From Homoserinimonas sp044769865 (GTDB lineage Bacteria > Actinomycetota > Actinomycetes > Actinomycetales > Microbacteriaceae), in the NCBI RefSeq assembly GCF_044769865.1, contig NZ_JBIZWA010000001.1, forward strand, positions 1,922,001 to 1,986,000: a stretch of 64,000 bases of DNA. Reading direction: 5' to 3'. The notes beneath the pieces were generated by a model. That model was given only the letters and a program-made list of their open reading frames with translations. It was not told the origin of the DNA and ran no database searches. This document shows positions 16,162-24,665 of this stretch, in pieces; the first letter of the stretch is position 1; each line of letters begins with the position of its first letter. A program made the position numbers and the translations under genes.

Positions 16162-18509
16162 CGACGCCGACCCCAAACGACAGCAAGGGGCTGCGGATGC
16201 CGAGCCCCCGCACGTGGTTCGACATCGCCGTGCTCGTCGTGCTCATGGCGCTGGGGCTCATGGGCTTCGAGCCGTCATTCGGCAGCTACAACTTCCTCCT
16301 GCCGGCCATCGGTGGGCTCGTGCTGGGCGCGGCGACCGCGATCGGCACCTCACTCTTCCGGCTCGGACTCATCCCGACGACGCTCGTCGCGCTCGCGGCC
16401 TACTTCCTCATCGCCTCGCCGCTCGCGGTGCCGCAGCAGGCGATCATCGGGGTGCTACCAAGCCTCCAGTCGCTCGGCAGCGTCGCGGTCGGCTCCGTCT
16501 ATGGCTGGGCAGACATCCTGACCCTCGCCACCCCGGTCGGCGCACCGCAGTACATCGCGGTGGTGCCCTACGCGGCCACGTGGATCGTGTCGATCGTGTC
16601 GGTGACCCTCGCCTGCCGGTGGCTCTCGACACGTCCTCGCGCGCCATGGCGCTTCGCGGTCGCCCTCATCGGCCCGCTCGCGCTCTATCTCGCGAGCATC
16701 CTGATCGGCACCGAGCAGCCCTTCCAGGCCGGCGCGCGCGGTGTCGTCTTCGCGGCGCTCGCCCTCATCTGGCTCGGCTGGCGGCGCGAGGGGAGCGCGA
16801 GCGTCGCGGCCGAGGGAGCGGCGCGGCTGCGCAAGCGAAAGCTCGCCGGCACGGCGATCGTCGTCGGGGCCGCGATCCTGCTGGGCGGCGGTGCGGGGTT
16901 CTGGATCGCGCCGCCCAACGACCAGCGCTTCGTGCTCCGCGAGGAGATCGAACCGCCCTTTGACCCGCTCGAATACCCGAGCCCCCTCTCCGGCTACCGG
17001 CACTACACCAAGCAGGTCACCGACGATGTGATGTTCACGGTCGAGGGCCTGCAGCAGGGTGACCGCATCCGCTTGGCCACCATGGATTCCTTCACGGGCA
17101 AGCTCTGGAACGTCACAGGGCCCGACACGGCGGCCGACGGCTCGGGCGCCTTCCAGCTGGTGGGTCGCACGCTTCCGCAACAGCGGTTCGTGACCCCCGA
17201 CGCGCGCAACGACGTCGTCTTCACGATCGCCGGCTACGACGACGTCTGGATGCCCAGCCTTGGCTACGCAGAGGACCTCGAGTTCCTCGGCGGCGACGCT
17301 GTCGAGGAGCGCGACAACCTGCGCTACAACGCGGCGACCGGCACGGCGGTCCTGACCTCGGGTCTCGACGCGGGGGACTCCTACCGCATCGACGCGACCG
17401 TGCAGCAGCCCCTGTCGGCGGAGGAGTTGCGCGACGTGGGCGCGGCCTCCGTGGAGCTGCCGCCCGTGCTGGGCGTGCCCGATGTCGTCACGACCAAGGC
17501 GCAGGAGTTCGCCGCATCGGCGGCGACGCCCGCCCAACAACTCGAGGCCATCCGCTCGGCCCTCGCCCTGCAGGGTTTCCTGAGCCACGGTCGTGCTTCG
17601 GATACGGTCCCGTCGCGCGCCGGGCATGGTGCCGACCGCATCACCGACCTGCTGGAGCGCAACCAGATGGTGGGCGATGAGGAGCAGTACGCCTCCGCCT
17701 TCGCGCTCATGGCGCGCAGTTTCGGTTACCCCGCCCGCGTTGTCATGGGCTTCGCGCCGGAGATCACGGGTGATGAGGAGCTCGTCGAGGTGACGGGCGA
17801 TGACGTGACGGCGTGGGTCGAGGTGGCGTTCGATGGCGTCGGCTGGGTGTCGTTCGACCCCACGCCCGAGGAGACCGACATCCCGCAGGACCAGACGCCG
17901 AAGCCGCGCAGCGAGCCGCAGCCGCAGGTGCGCCAGCCTCCCCGCATGGACAACGACGATGAAGACCTGCTCTCGCCCGTCGAGCTGGAGGAGAACGACG
18001 AGGAAGACGACGAGCTTCCCTTCGAGCTGCCCGGCTGGGTCTACGTGCTCGCGGTGAGCCTGCTCGTCCCCGCCCTGATCGTCTTCGTGCCAATGCTGAT
18101 CGTCGCGCTCATCAAGGCGCGACGGATGCGACGTCGACGCTCCGCTGCAGCGCCGCATGATGCCGTGGCGGGCGCGTGGGACGAGATGATCGACCGCTTC
18201 TCGGAGCTCGGTTTCTCGGTGCCGCGGGCGAGCACGCGCCTGCGGATGGCGGAGGCGCTCGAACGACAGGCCCCGACAGAGGAACCGCTCAAGCTCAGGC
18301 AGCTCGCCGTCGCGACTGACGCCGCCGTGTTCTCCGGCGACGAGGTCGAGCCCGAACGCTCCGAGCGCTCGTGGAGCGAGGCAGAAGCCGCCGTCGCAGC
18401 TGTGCGGGCCGGGGTCTCGCGGATGCGTCGCTTCCTCAGCCGATACCGCGTCCGGTCAGCACGTGACTGGGCCAAGAAGATGGCGGATGGCGGCACCGAG
18501 CGCCGGTGA
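16158..18509 (+). CDS. TgpA-type transglutaminase-like membrane protein lacking catalytic Cys and His
   Basis: A 783-aa protein with about seven N-terminal transmembrane helices (to about residue 250), an outer region, a transglutaminase-like core (about 440-580), one more helix (about 628-650) and a DUF4129-like cytoplasmic tail. Aligned to the paralogue at 45197 (GYCVQFASAM, DELHAWPEL, GWVPFEPT), this copy reads GDEEQYASAF, DDVTAWVEV and GWVSFDPT. Glu508 replaces the nucleophilic Cys and Thr551 replaces the catalytic His, and only Asp567 remains. It should therefore be enzymatically dead and act as a scaffold or sensor (inference). The ATG overlaps the DUF58 stop. The frame is intact, so it is not a decaying pseudogene. 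Confidence 0.9.
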   Translation: MTTPTPNDSKGLRMPSPRTWFDIAVLVVLMALGLMGFEPSFGSYNFLLPAIGGLVLGAATAIGTSLFRLGLIPTTLVALAAYFLIASPLAVPQQAIIGVLPSLQSLGSVAVGSVYGWADILTLATPVGAPQYIAVVPYAATWIVSIVSVTLACRWLSTRPRAPWRFAVALIGPLALYLASILIGTEQPFQAGARGVVFAALALIWLGWRREGSASVAAEGAARLRKRKLAGTAIVVGAAILLGGGAGFWIAPPNDQRFVLREEIEPPFDPLEYPSPLSGYRHYTKQVTDDVMFTVEGLQQGDRIRLATMDSFTGKLWNVTGPDTAADGSGAFQLVGRTLPQQRFVTPDARNDVVFTIAGYDDVWMPSLGYAEDLEFLGGDAVEERDNLRYNAATGTAVLTSGLDAGDSYRIDATVQQPLSAEELRDVGAASVELPPVLGVPDVVTTKAQEFAASAATPAQQLEAIRSALALQGFLSHGRASDTVPSRAGHGADRITDLLERNQMVGDEEQYASAFALMARSFGYPARVVMGFAPEITGDEELVEVTGDDVTAWVEVAFDGVGWVSFDPTPEETDIPQDQTPKPRSEPQPQVRQPPRMDNDDEDLLSPVELEENDEEDDELPFELPGWVYVLAVSLLVPALIVFVPMLIVALIKARRMRRRRSAAAPHDAVAGAWDEMIDRFSELGFSVPRASTRLRMAEALERQAPTEEPLKLRQLAVATDAAVFSGDEVEPERSERSWSEAEAAVAAVRAGVSRMRRFLSRYRVRSARDWAKKMADGGTERR

Positions 18510-18540
18510 GCGCTCGGCAGTCGGCCCCCTGCTGTTGCAT

Positions 18541-18546
18541 TAGCAT
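18541..18546 (+). promoter_or_regulatory. Putative internal -10 box before the third FHA gene
   Basis: TAGCAT is followed by a short leader containing GGAGGGAG (18560-18567) and GTG at 18573. It may allow expression of the FHA gene separately from the upstream operon. Confidence 0.4.
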
Positions 18547-18572
18547 GGCTCCGTTACCCGGAGGGAGTTGCT

Positions 18573-19241
18573 GTGGCGAGCGAGCACGATGACCCGGCCG
18601 TCGCGCCCCCGCCACCGGGGACGCCGCGGCGTCCCGAGCCCGTGGAGGCGCCGTCCGTGACCGACGAGTCCGGGTTCATCAGCCTTCCCCCGGGCATGGC
18701 GAACTTCGACTCGGGCACCTACCGCATGGAGGCGCGCAGGCCCGAGCCCGCCGTCGCCGAACGGCCTCCCGTCTTCATGCCGACCGCCGTGCCAGGGCTT
18801 CCCGTGACTCCACCAGCAGCCGCCGCTGCGGCGCCGGTCGACGAAGCGACCCGCGTGACGGGTGCCCCCGTCGATGATGCGACCCGTGTCGTGCCGAGTC
18901 GCCGGGCCGCGTGGACCTTGACGCTCCCGGCAGGCGAGAGCAGGGCACTCCGGGCGGGGGTGGTGTTGCTCGGGCGGGGCCCCGCAGCATCCGAAGCCTG
19001 GCCCGGTGCCGAACTGCTGCCGCTCGACGACCCGCGAAAGTCGGTCTCCAAGACCCACGCGGCGCTCGAACTCGATGGCGCGGGCACGCTCAGGGTGCAC
19101 GACCTCGATTCCACGAATGGCGTGTGGCTCAGCTACGCCAATGGCGATGAGGTGGATGTGGTTCCGGGTTCCCCGGGAATTGTCGAGGATGGCGCGGTGC
19201 TGCATCTCGGTGAGTTCGGGATTCGCCTGCAGCGAGGCTGA
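18573..19241 (+). CDS. FHA-domain protein with Thr-motif linker
   Basis: A 222-aa protein. Residues 1-115 are a disordered Pro/Ala-rich segment containing two near-identical motifs, DEATRVTG and DDATRVVP (about residues 89-108), similar to Thr motifs in the kinase linker. Residues about 118-221 form an FHA domain (VLLGRGPAAS, KSVSKTHAALEL, DLDSTNGVWL). The GTG at 18573 has a strong GGAGGGAG site. Like mycobacterial GarA or FHA proteins, phosphorylation of its own N-terminus could switch the FHA domain by self-binding (inference). It is the last gene of the cluster. Confidence 0.88.
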   Translation: MASEHDDPAVAPPPPGTPRRPEPVEAPSVTDESGFISLPPGMANFDSGTYRMEARRPEPAVAERPPVFMPTAVPGLPVTPPAAAAAAPVDEATRVTGAPVDDATRVVPSRRAAWTLTLPAGESRALRAGVVLLGRGPAASEAWPGAELLPLDDPRKSVSKTHAALELDGAGTLRVHDLDSTNGVWLSYANGDEVDVVPGSPGIVEDGAVLHLGEFGIRLQRG

Positions 19242-19268
19242 TTCCGCACGCTCGGAGCATGGCCGACG

Positions 19269-19274
19269 TAGAAT
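19269..19274 (+). promoter_or_regulatory. -10 box of the leuC-leuD-murA-plsC-gpsA operon
   Basis: TAGAAT lies 59 nt before the leuC start. The leader between them contains AGAAGGAAGG as ribosome binding site. No leader-peptide attenuator is evident. Confidence 0.45.
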
Positions 19275-19333
19275 GTCGAGATTGGGCGCGTGCGATCTCG
19301 CGCGCTCGCGTAACGGAGAAGGAAGGCACCACT

Positions 19334-20863
19334 GTGGGCAGGACGCTGGCAGAGAAAGTCTGGGATGACCACATTGTGGTCAAGGGCGAAGACGGCAATC
19401 CGGATCTCCTCTACATCGACCTCCACCTCGTGCATGAGGTGACGAGCCCTCAGGCCTTCGACGGCCTGCGCCTGGCCGACCGCCCCGTGCGCCGCCCCGA
19501 CCTCACGATCGCGACCGAGGACCACAACACCCCGACGCTCAACATCGACAAGCAGATCGAAGACGTCACGAGCCGCACGCAGATCGAGACCCTCCGTCGC
19601 AACTGTGAGGAGTTCGGTGTGCGCCTGCACCCGCTCGGCGATGTCGAGCAGGGCATCGTGCACGTGGTGGGTCCCCAGCTCGGCCTCACGATGCCGGGCA
19701 TCACGGTCGTCTGCGGCGACAGCCACACATCGACGCACGGCGCCTTCGGTGCGATGGCCTTCGGCATCGGCACGAGCGAGGTCGAGCATGTGCTCGCGAC
19801 CCAGACGCTGCCGCTCAAGCCCTTCAAGACGATGGCGATCACGGTCGAGGGCGAGCTGCGCCCCGGCGTGACCGCGAAGGACATCATCCTCGCCGTCATC
19901 GCCAAGATCGGCACGGGTGGTGGCCAGGGCTACGTGCTCGAGTACCGTGGCAGCGCCATCCGCTCGCTCTCGATGGAGGGCCGCATGACGATCTGCAACA
20001 TGTCGATCGAGGCGGGCGCCCGCGCCGGCATGGTCGCCCCCGACCAGACGACCTACGACTACCTCAAGGGCCGCCCGCACGCGCCGGAGGGCGAAGCCTG
20101 GGATGAGGCCGTCGCCTACTGGGAGACCCTCACGACTGACGACGACGCCGTATTCGACGCCGAGGTCTTCCTCGACGCCAACGAGCTCGAGCCCTTCGTC
20201 ACGTGGGGCACGAACCCCGGCCAGGGTGTCTCGCTGAGCGAGTCGGTGCCCGACCCCTCCACGATCGTCGACGTCAACGAGCGTGCCGCCGCGGAGCGCG
20301 CCCTCGAGTACATGGCGCTCGAAGCGGGCACGCCCATGAAGCAGATCCCTGTCGACGCCGTGTTCATGGGCTCGTGCACCAACAGCCGCATCGAAGACCT
20401 TCGTGCCTTCGCCTCCGTCATCAAGGGCCGCAAGAAGGCCGACAACGTTCGCGTCATGGTCGTTCCCGGTTCCGCGCGCGTGCGCCTGGAGGCCGAGGCC
20501 GAGGGCATCGACAAGATCGTGACGGAGTTCGGCGCCGAATGGCGCTTCGCCGGATGCTCGATGTGCCTCGGCATGAACCCCGACCAGCTCGCTCCAGGCG
20601 AGCGGTGCGCCTCGACCTCGAACCGCAACTTCGAGGGTCGCCAGGGCAAGGGCGGCCGCACGCACCTCGTGTCGCCGCTTGTCGCCGCAGCGACGGCGGT
20701 GCGCGGCACTCTCGCGAGCCCGTGGGACCTTGAGGGCGACGACACGGATGCCGCGGCATCCGATAGCGCTTCCGACCCCGTCTCGTCCGCCGCTGGCGAC
20801 ACCCCGATCTACGACGCGATCGCGCGCCAGTTTCCTTCCGCTATGAGTGAGGTCAACGCCTGA
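19334..20863 (+). CDS. leuC: 3-isopropylmalate dehydratase large subunit
   Basis: A 509-aa aconitase-family protein that isomerises 2- to 3-isopropylmalate in leucine synthesis together with LeuD. Visible motifs are VVCGDSHTSTHGAFGA and the iron-sulfur cysteines in GSCTNSR and CSMCLGMN. It is about 30-40 residues longer than usual because of an acidic Ala/Ser tail ending PIYDAIARQFPSAMSEVNA. GTG 19334 is chosen for its GGAAGG site 7 nt upstream and because it starts at the conserved GRTLAEKVWDDH. The frame remains open upstream without family similarity. The stop overlaps leuD (TGATG). Confidence 0.97.
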   Translation: MGRTLAEKVWDDHIVVKGEDGNPDLLYIDLHLVHEVTSPQAFDGLRLADRPVRRPDLTIATEDHNTPTLNIDKQIEDVTSRTQIETLRRNCEEFGVRLHPLGDVEQGIVHVVGPQLGLTMPGITVVCGDSHTSTHGAFGAMAFGIGTSEVEHVLATQTLPLKPFKTMAITVEGELRPGVTAKDIILAVIAKIGTGGGQGYVLEYRGSAIRSLSMEGRMTICNMSIEAGARAGMVAPDQTTYDYLKGRPHAPEGEAWDEAVAYWETLTTDDDAVFDAEVFLDANELEPFVTWGTNPGQGVSLSESVPDPSTIVDVNERAAAERALEYMALEAGTPMKQIPVDAVFMGSCTNSRIEDLRAFASVIKGRKKADNVRVMVVPGSARVRLEAEAEGIDKIVTEFGAEWRFAGCSMCLGMNPDQLAPGERCASTSNRNFEGRQGKGGRTHLVSPLVAAATAVRGTLASPWDLEGDDTDAAASDSASDPVSSAAGDTPIYDAIARQFPSAMSEVNA

Positions 20864-21477
20864 TGGACAAAGTCACGACGATCACGGGAGTTGCAGCGCC
20901 CCTCAAGCGTTCCAACGTCGACACCGACCAGATCATCCCCGCCGTGTTCCTCAAGCGGGTCACCAAGACCGGCTTCGAGGATGCGCTCTTCCACGGTTGG
21001 CGGCAGGACGAAGACTTCGTGCTCAACCGCCCCGAGTTCCAGGGTGCCCGCGTGCTCATCGCGGGTTCGGACTTCGGCACGGGTTCGAGCCGCGAGCATG
21101 CCGTCTGGGCGCTGCGCGACTTCGGTTTCGCCGCCGTGCTGAGCCCCCGCTTCGGTGACATCTTCCGTGGAAATGCGGGCAAGCAGGGCCTGCTCGCCGG
21201 GCAGATCTCCGAGGAGGACGCCGAGACGATCTGGGCGCGCATCGACGAGGAGCCCGGCATAGAGGCCACCGTTGACCTGGAAGCGCGCACCGTGACGGTG
21301 GGGGACTTCACGACGTCGTTCCAGATCGACGACTACACGCGGTGGCGTCTCTTGGAAGGGTTCGATGACATCGGACTGACCCTTCGCGATGAGCCAGCCA
21401 TCACGGACTTCGAGTCTCGCCGCGCAGGGTGGCGCCCCACAACGTTGCCCGCACGCACGGCGGCGGTTGCGGAGTGA
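20863..21477 (+). CDS. leuD: 3-isopropylmalate dehydratase small subunit
   Basis: A 204-aa swivel-domain subunit of isopropylmalate isomerase. Motifs are RSNVDTDQIIPAVFLKR at the N-terminus and GSDFGTGSSREHAVWAL, which contributes substrate-binding residues. Length and sequence are normal for the family. It starts inside the leuC stop and its stop overlaps the murA GTG, so leuC, leuD and murA are translationally coupled, linking leucine synthesis to a peptidoglycan gene in one transcript. Confidence 0.97.
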   Translation: MDKVTTITGVAAPLKRSNVDTDQIIPAVFLKRVTKTGFEDALFHGWRQDEDFVLNRPEFQGARVLIAGSDFGTGSSREHAVWALRDFGFAAVLSPRFGDIFRGNAGKQGLLAGQISEEDAETIWARIDEEPGIEATVDLEARTVTVGDFTTSFQIDDYTRWRLLEGFDDIGLTLRDEPAITDFESRRAGWRPTTLPARTAAVAE

Positions 21478-22841
21478 ACGCGCTCACGAAGGACTCACAG
21501 AAGGCCGCAGCGCGGGTGGGGCTCACGGCTGACGAGATCATCGTCAATGGCGGTAAGCCACTCACCGGCCGAATCCAGGTGCGCGGAGCCAAGAATCTTG
21601 TGACCAAGGCCATGGTCGCCGCCCTCCTGGGGGAGACGCCCAGCGTGCTGCGCGGTGTCCCCGACATCAGCGATGTGCAGGTCGTGCGCGGGCTCCTCGA
21701 GGTCTACGGGGTCGGCGTCACGAGCCCGACCGCTGGCGAGCTGCACTTCGACACCGCGAGCGTTGAGAAGGCGCACTTCGCCGAGATCGACGCGCACGCG
21801 GGTGCGAGCCGCATCCCTATCCTGTTCTGTGGACCTCTCCTGCACCGCCTGGGCGAGGCCCGCATCCCCGACCTCGGGGGTTGCCGCATCGGTGACCGGC
21901 CCATCAACTATCACCTGGATGCGCTCCGCGCCTTCGGGGCGGTCGTCGACAAGAGCTACGAGGGCATCGTGCTGACGGCGCCCGACGGTCTGCACGGCGC
22001 CGACATCGAGCTGCCCTACCCGAGTGTGGGCGCGACCGAGCAGGTGCTGCTCACGGCCGTGCGCGCCAAGGGCATCACCGAGCTCAAGAACGCGGCGATC
22101 GAGCCCGAGATCATGGACCTCATCGCGATCCTGCAGAAGATGGGCGCGATCATCTCGGTCGAGCCCAACCGTGTCATCCTCATCGAGGGTGTCGACCGTC
22201 TGGATGGCTACAAGCACAGCGCGCTGTTCGACCGCAACGAGGTCGCCAGCTGGGCGTGCGCGGCCCTCGTCACCAAGGGCGACATCTTCGTCGAGGGTGC
22301 CCGCCAGTCCGAGATGATGACCTTCCTCAACGTCTTCCGCAAGGTGGGCGGCGCATTCGATGTGCAGGAAGACGGCATCCGGTTCTGGCACCCCGGTGGA
22401 GCGCTCAAGCCCGTCACGATCGAGACGGATGTGCACCCCGGCTTCATGACCGACTGGCAGCAGCCGCTCATCGTCGCGCTGACGCAGGCGGAGGGCACCT
22501 CGATCGTGCACGAGACCGTGTATGAGAACCGCTTCGGCTTCACGGAGGCGCTCGGCAAGATGGGCGCCAACATCGTGGTGCACGAGCAGGGCCTGCCCGA
22601 CCACCCGCGCAGGGTCGCCCGCCGCGACTTCGAACAGGCGGCGACGATTGTCGGGCCGACGCCGTTGCACGGAGCCGACCTGCACGTGCCAGACCTGCGC
22701 GGTGGCTTCAGTCACCTCATCGCCGCGCTCAGCGCCGAGGGACGGTCGACCATCAGCAACATCGGCATCATCAGCCGCGGTTATGAGCACATCATCGAGA
22801 AGCTCGGTGCCCTCGGCGCCGACTTCGTCTACGAAGGGTGA
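21474..22841 (+). CDS. murA: UDP-N-acetylglucosamine 1-carboxyvinyltransferase
   Basis: A 455-aa enzyme for the first committed step of peptidoglycan synthesis, transferring enolpyruvate from PEP to UDP-GlcNAc. The N-terminal GAKN (Lys40-Asn41) and the active-site loop with Cys137 (GGCRIGDRP) are present. The Cys, rather than the Asp of resistant forms, predicts the usual fosfomycin-sensitive type. The GTG at 21474 overlaps the leuD stop (GTGA) and gives the normal N-terminus. ATG 21429 would add 15 residues inside leuD and is less likely. Confidence 0.96.
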   Translation: MNALTKDSQKAAARVGLTADEIIVNGGKPLTGRIQVRGAKNLVTKAMVAALLGETPSVLRGVPDISDVQVVRGLLEVYGVGVTSPTAGELHFDTASVEKAHFAEIDAHAGASRIPILFCGPLLHRLGEARIPDLGGCRIGDRPINYHLDALRAFGAVVDKSYEGIVLTAPDGLHGADIELPYPSVGATEQVLLTAVRAKGITELKNAAIEPEIMDLIAILQKMGAIISVEPNRVILIEGVDRLDGYKHSALFDRNEVASWACAALVTKGDIFVEGARQSEMMTFLNVFRKVGGAFDVQEDGIRFWHPGGALKPVTIETDVHPGFMTDWQQPLIVALTQAEGTSIVHETVYENRFGFTEALGKMGANIVVHEQGLPDHPRRVARRDFEQAATIVGPTPLHGADLHVPDLRGGFSHLIAALSAEGRSTISNIGIISRGYEHIIEKLGALGADFVYEG

Positions 22842-22851
22842 GCGGGCAACC

Positions 22852-23622
22852 GTGAGCGATATTTCCCAGCCGGCAGCGTCGCCGGGAACGCCGGCGCGGT
22901 CGGAGAAGACGCCCGTCTTCCGCCTCCTCGCCTTCCTGCTGCTGCCGCCCATGCACATGCTGGCGCGGTATCGCATCATCGACGGTGACAAGATGCCCAA
23001 GCAGGGCTCCTTCGTCTTCGCTCCGAACCACTACAGCGAGATCGACCCCGTCGTGATCGGCGTCATCATGTGGAAGCTCGGGCGCATGCCCCGCTTCCTC
23101 GCGAAGGCCTCGGTGTTCAAGAACCCCATCGTCGCGAAGCTCCTGCACGCCTCTGGGCAGATCCCCGTCGAGCGTTCGAGCAACGCGCGCGGCTCTGAGC
23201 CGCTCAAGGCGGCGGGCACGCTCGTCGAGAAGGGCCTCGCGGTCGTCATCTACCCGGAGGGTTCGCTCACGCGCGATCCCGCGCTCTGGCCCATGCGCGG
23301 CAAGACGGGGGCAGTGCGGATGGCGCTCGAGGCGGGCGTTCCCCTCATCCCGGCGGCGCACTGGGGCACCCAGAAGGTCATGCCGCGGTACGGGCGCAAG
23401 ATCAGCCTCTTCCCGCGCAAGACCATCAAGGTCAAGATCGGCGACCCCGTCGACCTCTCGGCTTACCGCGGCAAGCCGATCACCTCGACCGTGCTGAGCG
23501 AGGCGACCGAGCTGCTCATGGACGCCATCACGGAGCTCCTGGCCGACCTCCGCGACGAGCAGCCGCCCGCCGAACGCTGGGATCCGGCCAAGAAGAACCA
23601 GAAGGAGACCGGGCGCTTTTGA
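22852..23622 (+). CDS. 1-acyl-sn-glycerol-3-phosphate acyltransferase (PlsC-like)
   Basis: A 256-aa membrane-associated acyltransferase. The catalytic HX4D motif is NHYSEID (His60, Asp65), with a second block YPEGSLTRD near residue 140 and a hydrophobic segment at about 22-40. It acylates lysophosphatidate or a related acceptor in phospholipid synthesis. GTG 22852 lies 10 bp after murA. The frame is open far upstream inside murA without similarity, so that part is discarded. Its stop overlaps gpsA (TTGA), and pairing with gpsA fits glycerolipid synthesis. Confidence 0.92.
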   Translation: MSDISQPAASPGTPARSEKTPVFRLLAFLLLPPMHMLARYRIIDGDKMPKQGSFVFAPNHYSEIDPVVIGVIMWKLGRMPRFLAKASVFKNPIVAKLLHASGQIPVERSSNARGSEPLKAAGTLVEKGLAVVIYPEGSLTRDPALWPMRGKTGAVRMALEAGVPLIPAAHWGTQKVMPRYGRKISLFPRKTIKVKIGDPVDLSAYRGKPITSTVLSEATELLMDAITELLADLRDEQPPAERWDPAKKNQKETGRF

Positions 23623-24659
23623 CGAGCACACGACCCATCCGTATTCCCGTGCCGGGGGCGACTCGCGTCGCCGTGCTCGGGGCGGGCAGCTGGGGCACGA
23701 CCTTCGCCAAGATCCTCGCTGACGGAGGTGCCGACGTGGCGTTGTGGGCGCGCCGGCCCGAACTCGCTCGCGAGATCGCGGAGAGCAAGCGCAACAGCGA
23801 CTACCTGCCGGGCATCAACCTGCCCCGCAGCCTCTGGGCCACTCACGTCATCGAGGAGGCCCTCGAAGGTGCCGAGGTCGTCTTCCTCTCGGTCCCAAGC
23901 CAGACCCTGCGCGGCAACCTCCGCGAGTTCGGCTCGATGATCCCGCGGGATGCCGTCGTTGTGAGCCTCATGAAGGGTGTCGAGAAGGGCACCCGCTCAC
24001 GCATGAGCGAGGTGATCACGGAAGAGCTCGACATCGACGTGAACCGGATCGCCGTGGCATCCGGCCCCAACCTCGCCCTCGAGATCGCGAAGGAGCAGCC
24101 GACGGCCGCGGTCGTCGCCTCCGCCAGCCTCGACACAGCCACCAAGGTCGCGCTCCTGGCCACAACGCCGTACTTTCGCGCCTTCGTTAACAGGGACATC
24201 ATCGGCACCGAGTTCGGCGGCGTGCTCAAGAACCTCATCGCCGTCGCGATCGGCATCGTCGACGGCGTCGGCTACGGCGAGAACACCAAGGCCTCGATCA
24301 TCACGCGCGGGCTTGTCGAGATGACCGACTTCGCGGTCGCCTACGGCGGCAAGGCCTCGACGCTCTCGGGGCTCGCGGGCCTCGGCGACCTCATCGCGAC
24401 GTGCGAGTCCTCGCTCTCGCGCAACAACACGGCCGGACGGCTGCTCGGGCAGGGCTTCGCGCTGCCTGACGTGCTCAAGCAGATGAACCAGACCGCGGAG
24501 GGCCTTGCATCGGTTGCCCCGATCCTCGAGCTCGCACAGGCCAAGGACATCGTCATGCCGATCGTCTCGCAGGTCGCGGAGGTGCTCGCCGGCACGATGG
24601 ACCCGCGCGACATCGCGCCTCACCTCACGACCGACTCGGGCCTGCCGCAGGGGGAGTAG
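23619..24659 (+). CDS. gpsA: Glycerol-3-phosphate dehydrogenase [NAD(P)+]
   Basis: A 346-aa enzyme reducing dihydroxyacetone phosphate to glycerol 3-phosphate for lipid synthesis. The nucleotide-binding loop GAGSWGT is at residues 21-27. The family blocks SLMKGVEKGT, ASGPNLALEIAKEQPTA, EFGGVLKNLIAVAIGI (catalytic Lys) and GLAGLGDLIATC are all present. The start is an unusual TTG that overlaps the plsC stop (TTGA), the typical coupled arrangement. It ends the leuC-gpsA operon and converges on the SMP-30 gene 6 bp away, with no obvious hairpin between. Confidence 0.96.
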   Translation: MTSTRPIRIPVPGATRVAVLGAGSWGTTFAKILADGGADVALWARRPELAREIAESKRNSDYLPGINLPRSLWATHVIEEALEGAEVVFLSVPSQTLRGNLREFGSMIPRDAVVVSLMKGVEKGTRSRMSEVITEELDIDVNRIAVASGPNLALEIAKEQPTAAVVASASLDTATKVALLATTPYFRAFVNRDIIGTEFGGVLKNLIAVAIGIVDGVGYGENTKASIITRGLVEMTDFAVAYGGKASTLSGLAGLGDLIATCESSLSRNNTAGRLLGQGFALPDVLKQMNQTAEGLASVAPILELAQAKDIVMPIVSQVAEVLAGTMDPRDIAPHLTTDSGLPQGE

Positions 24660-24665
24660 GGCGAC

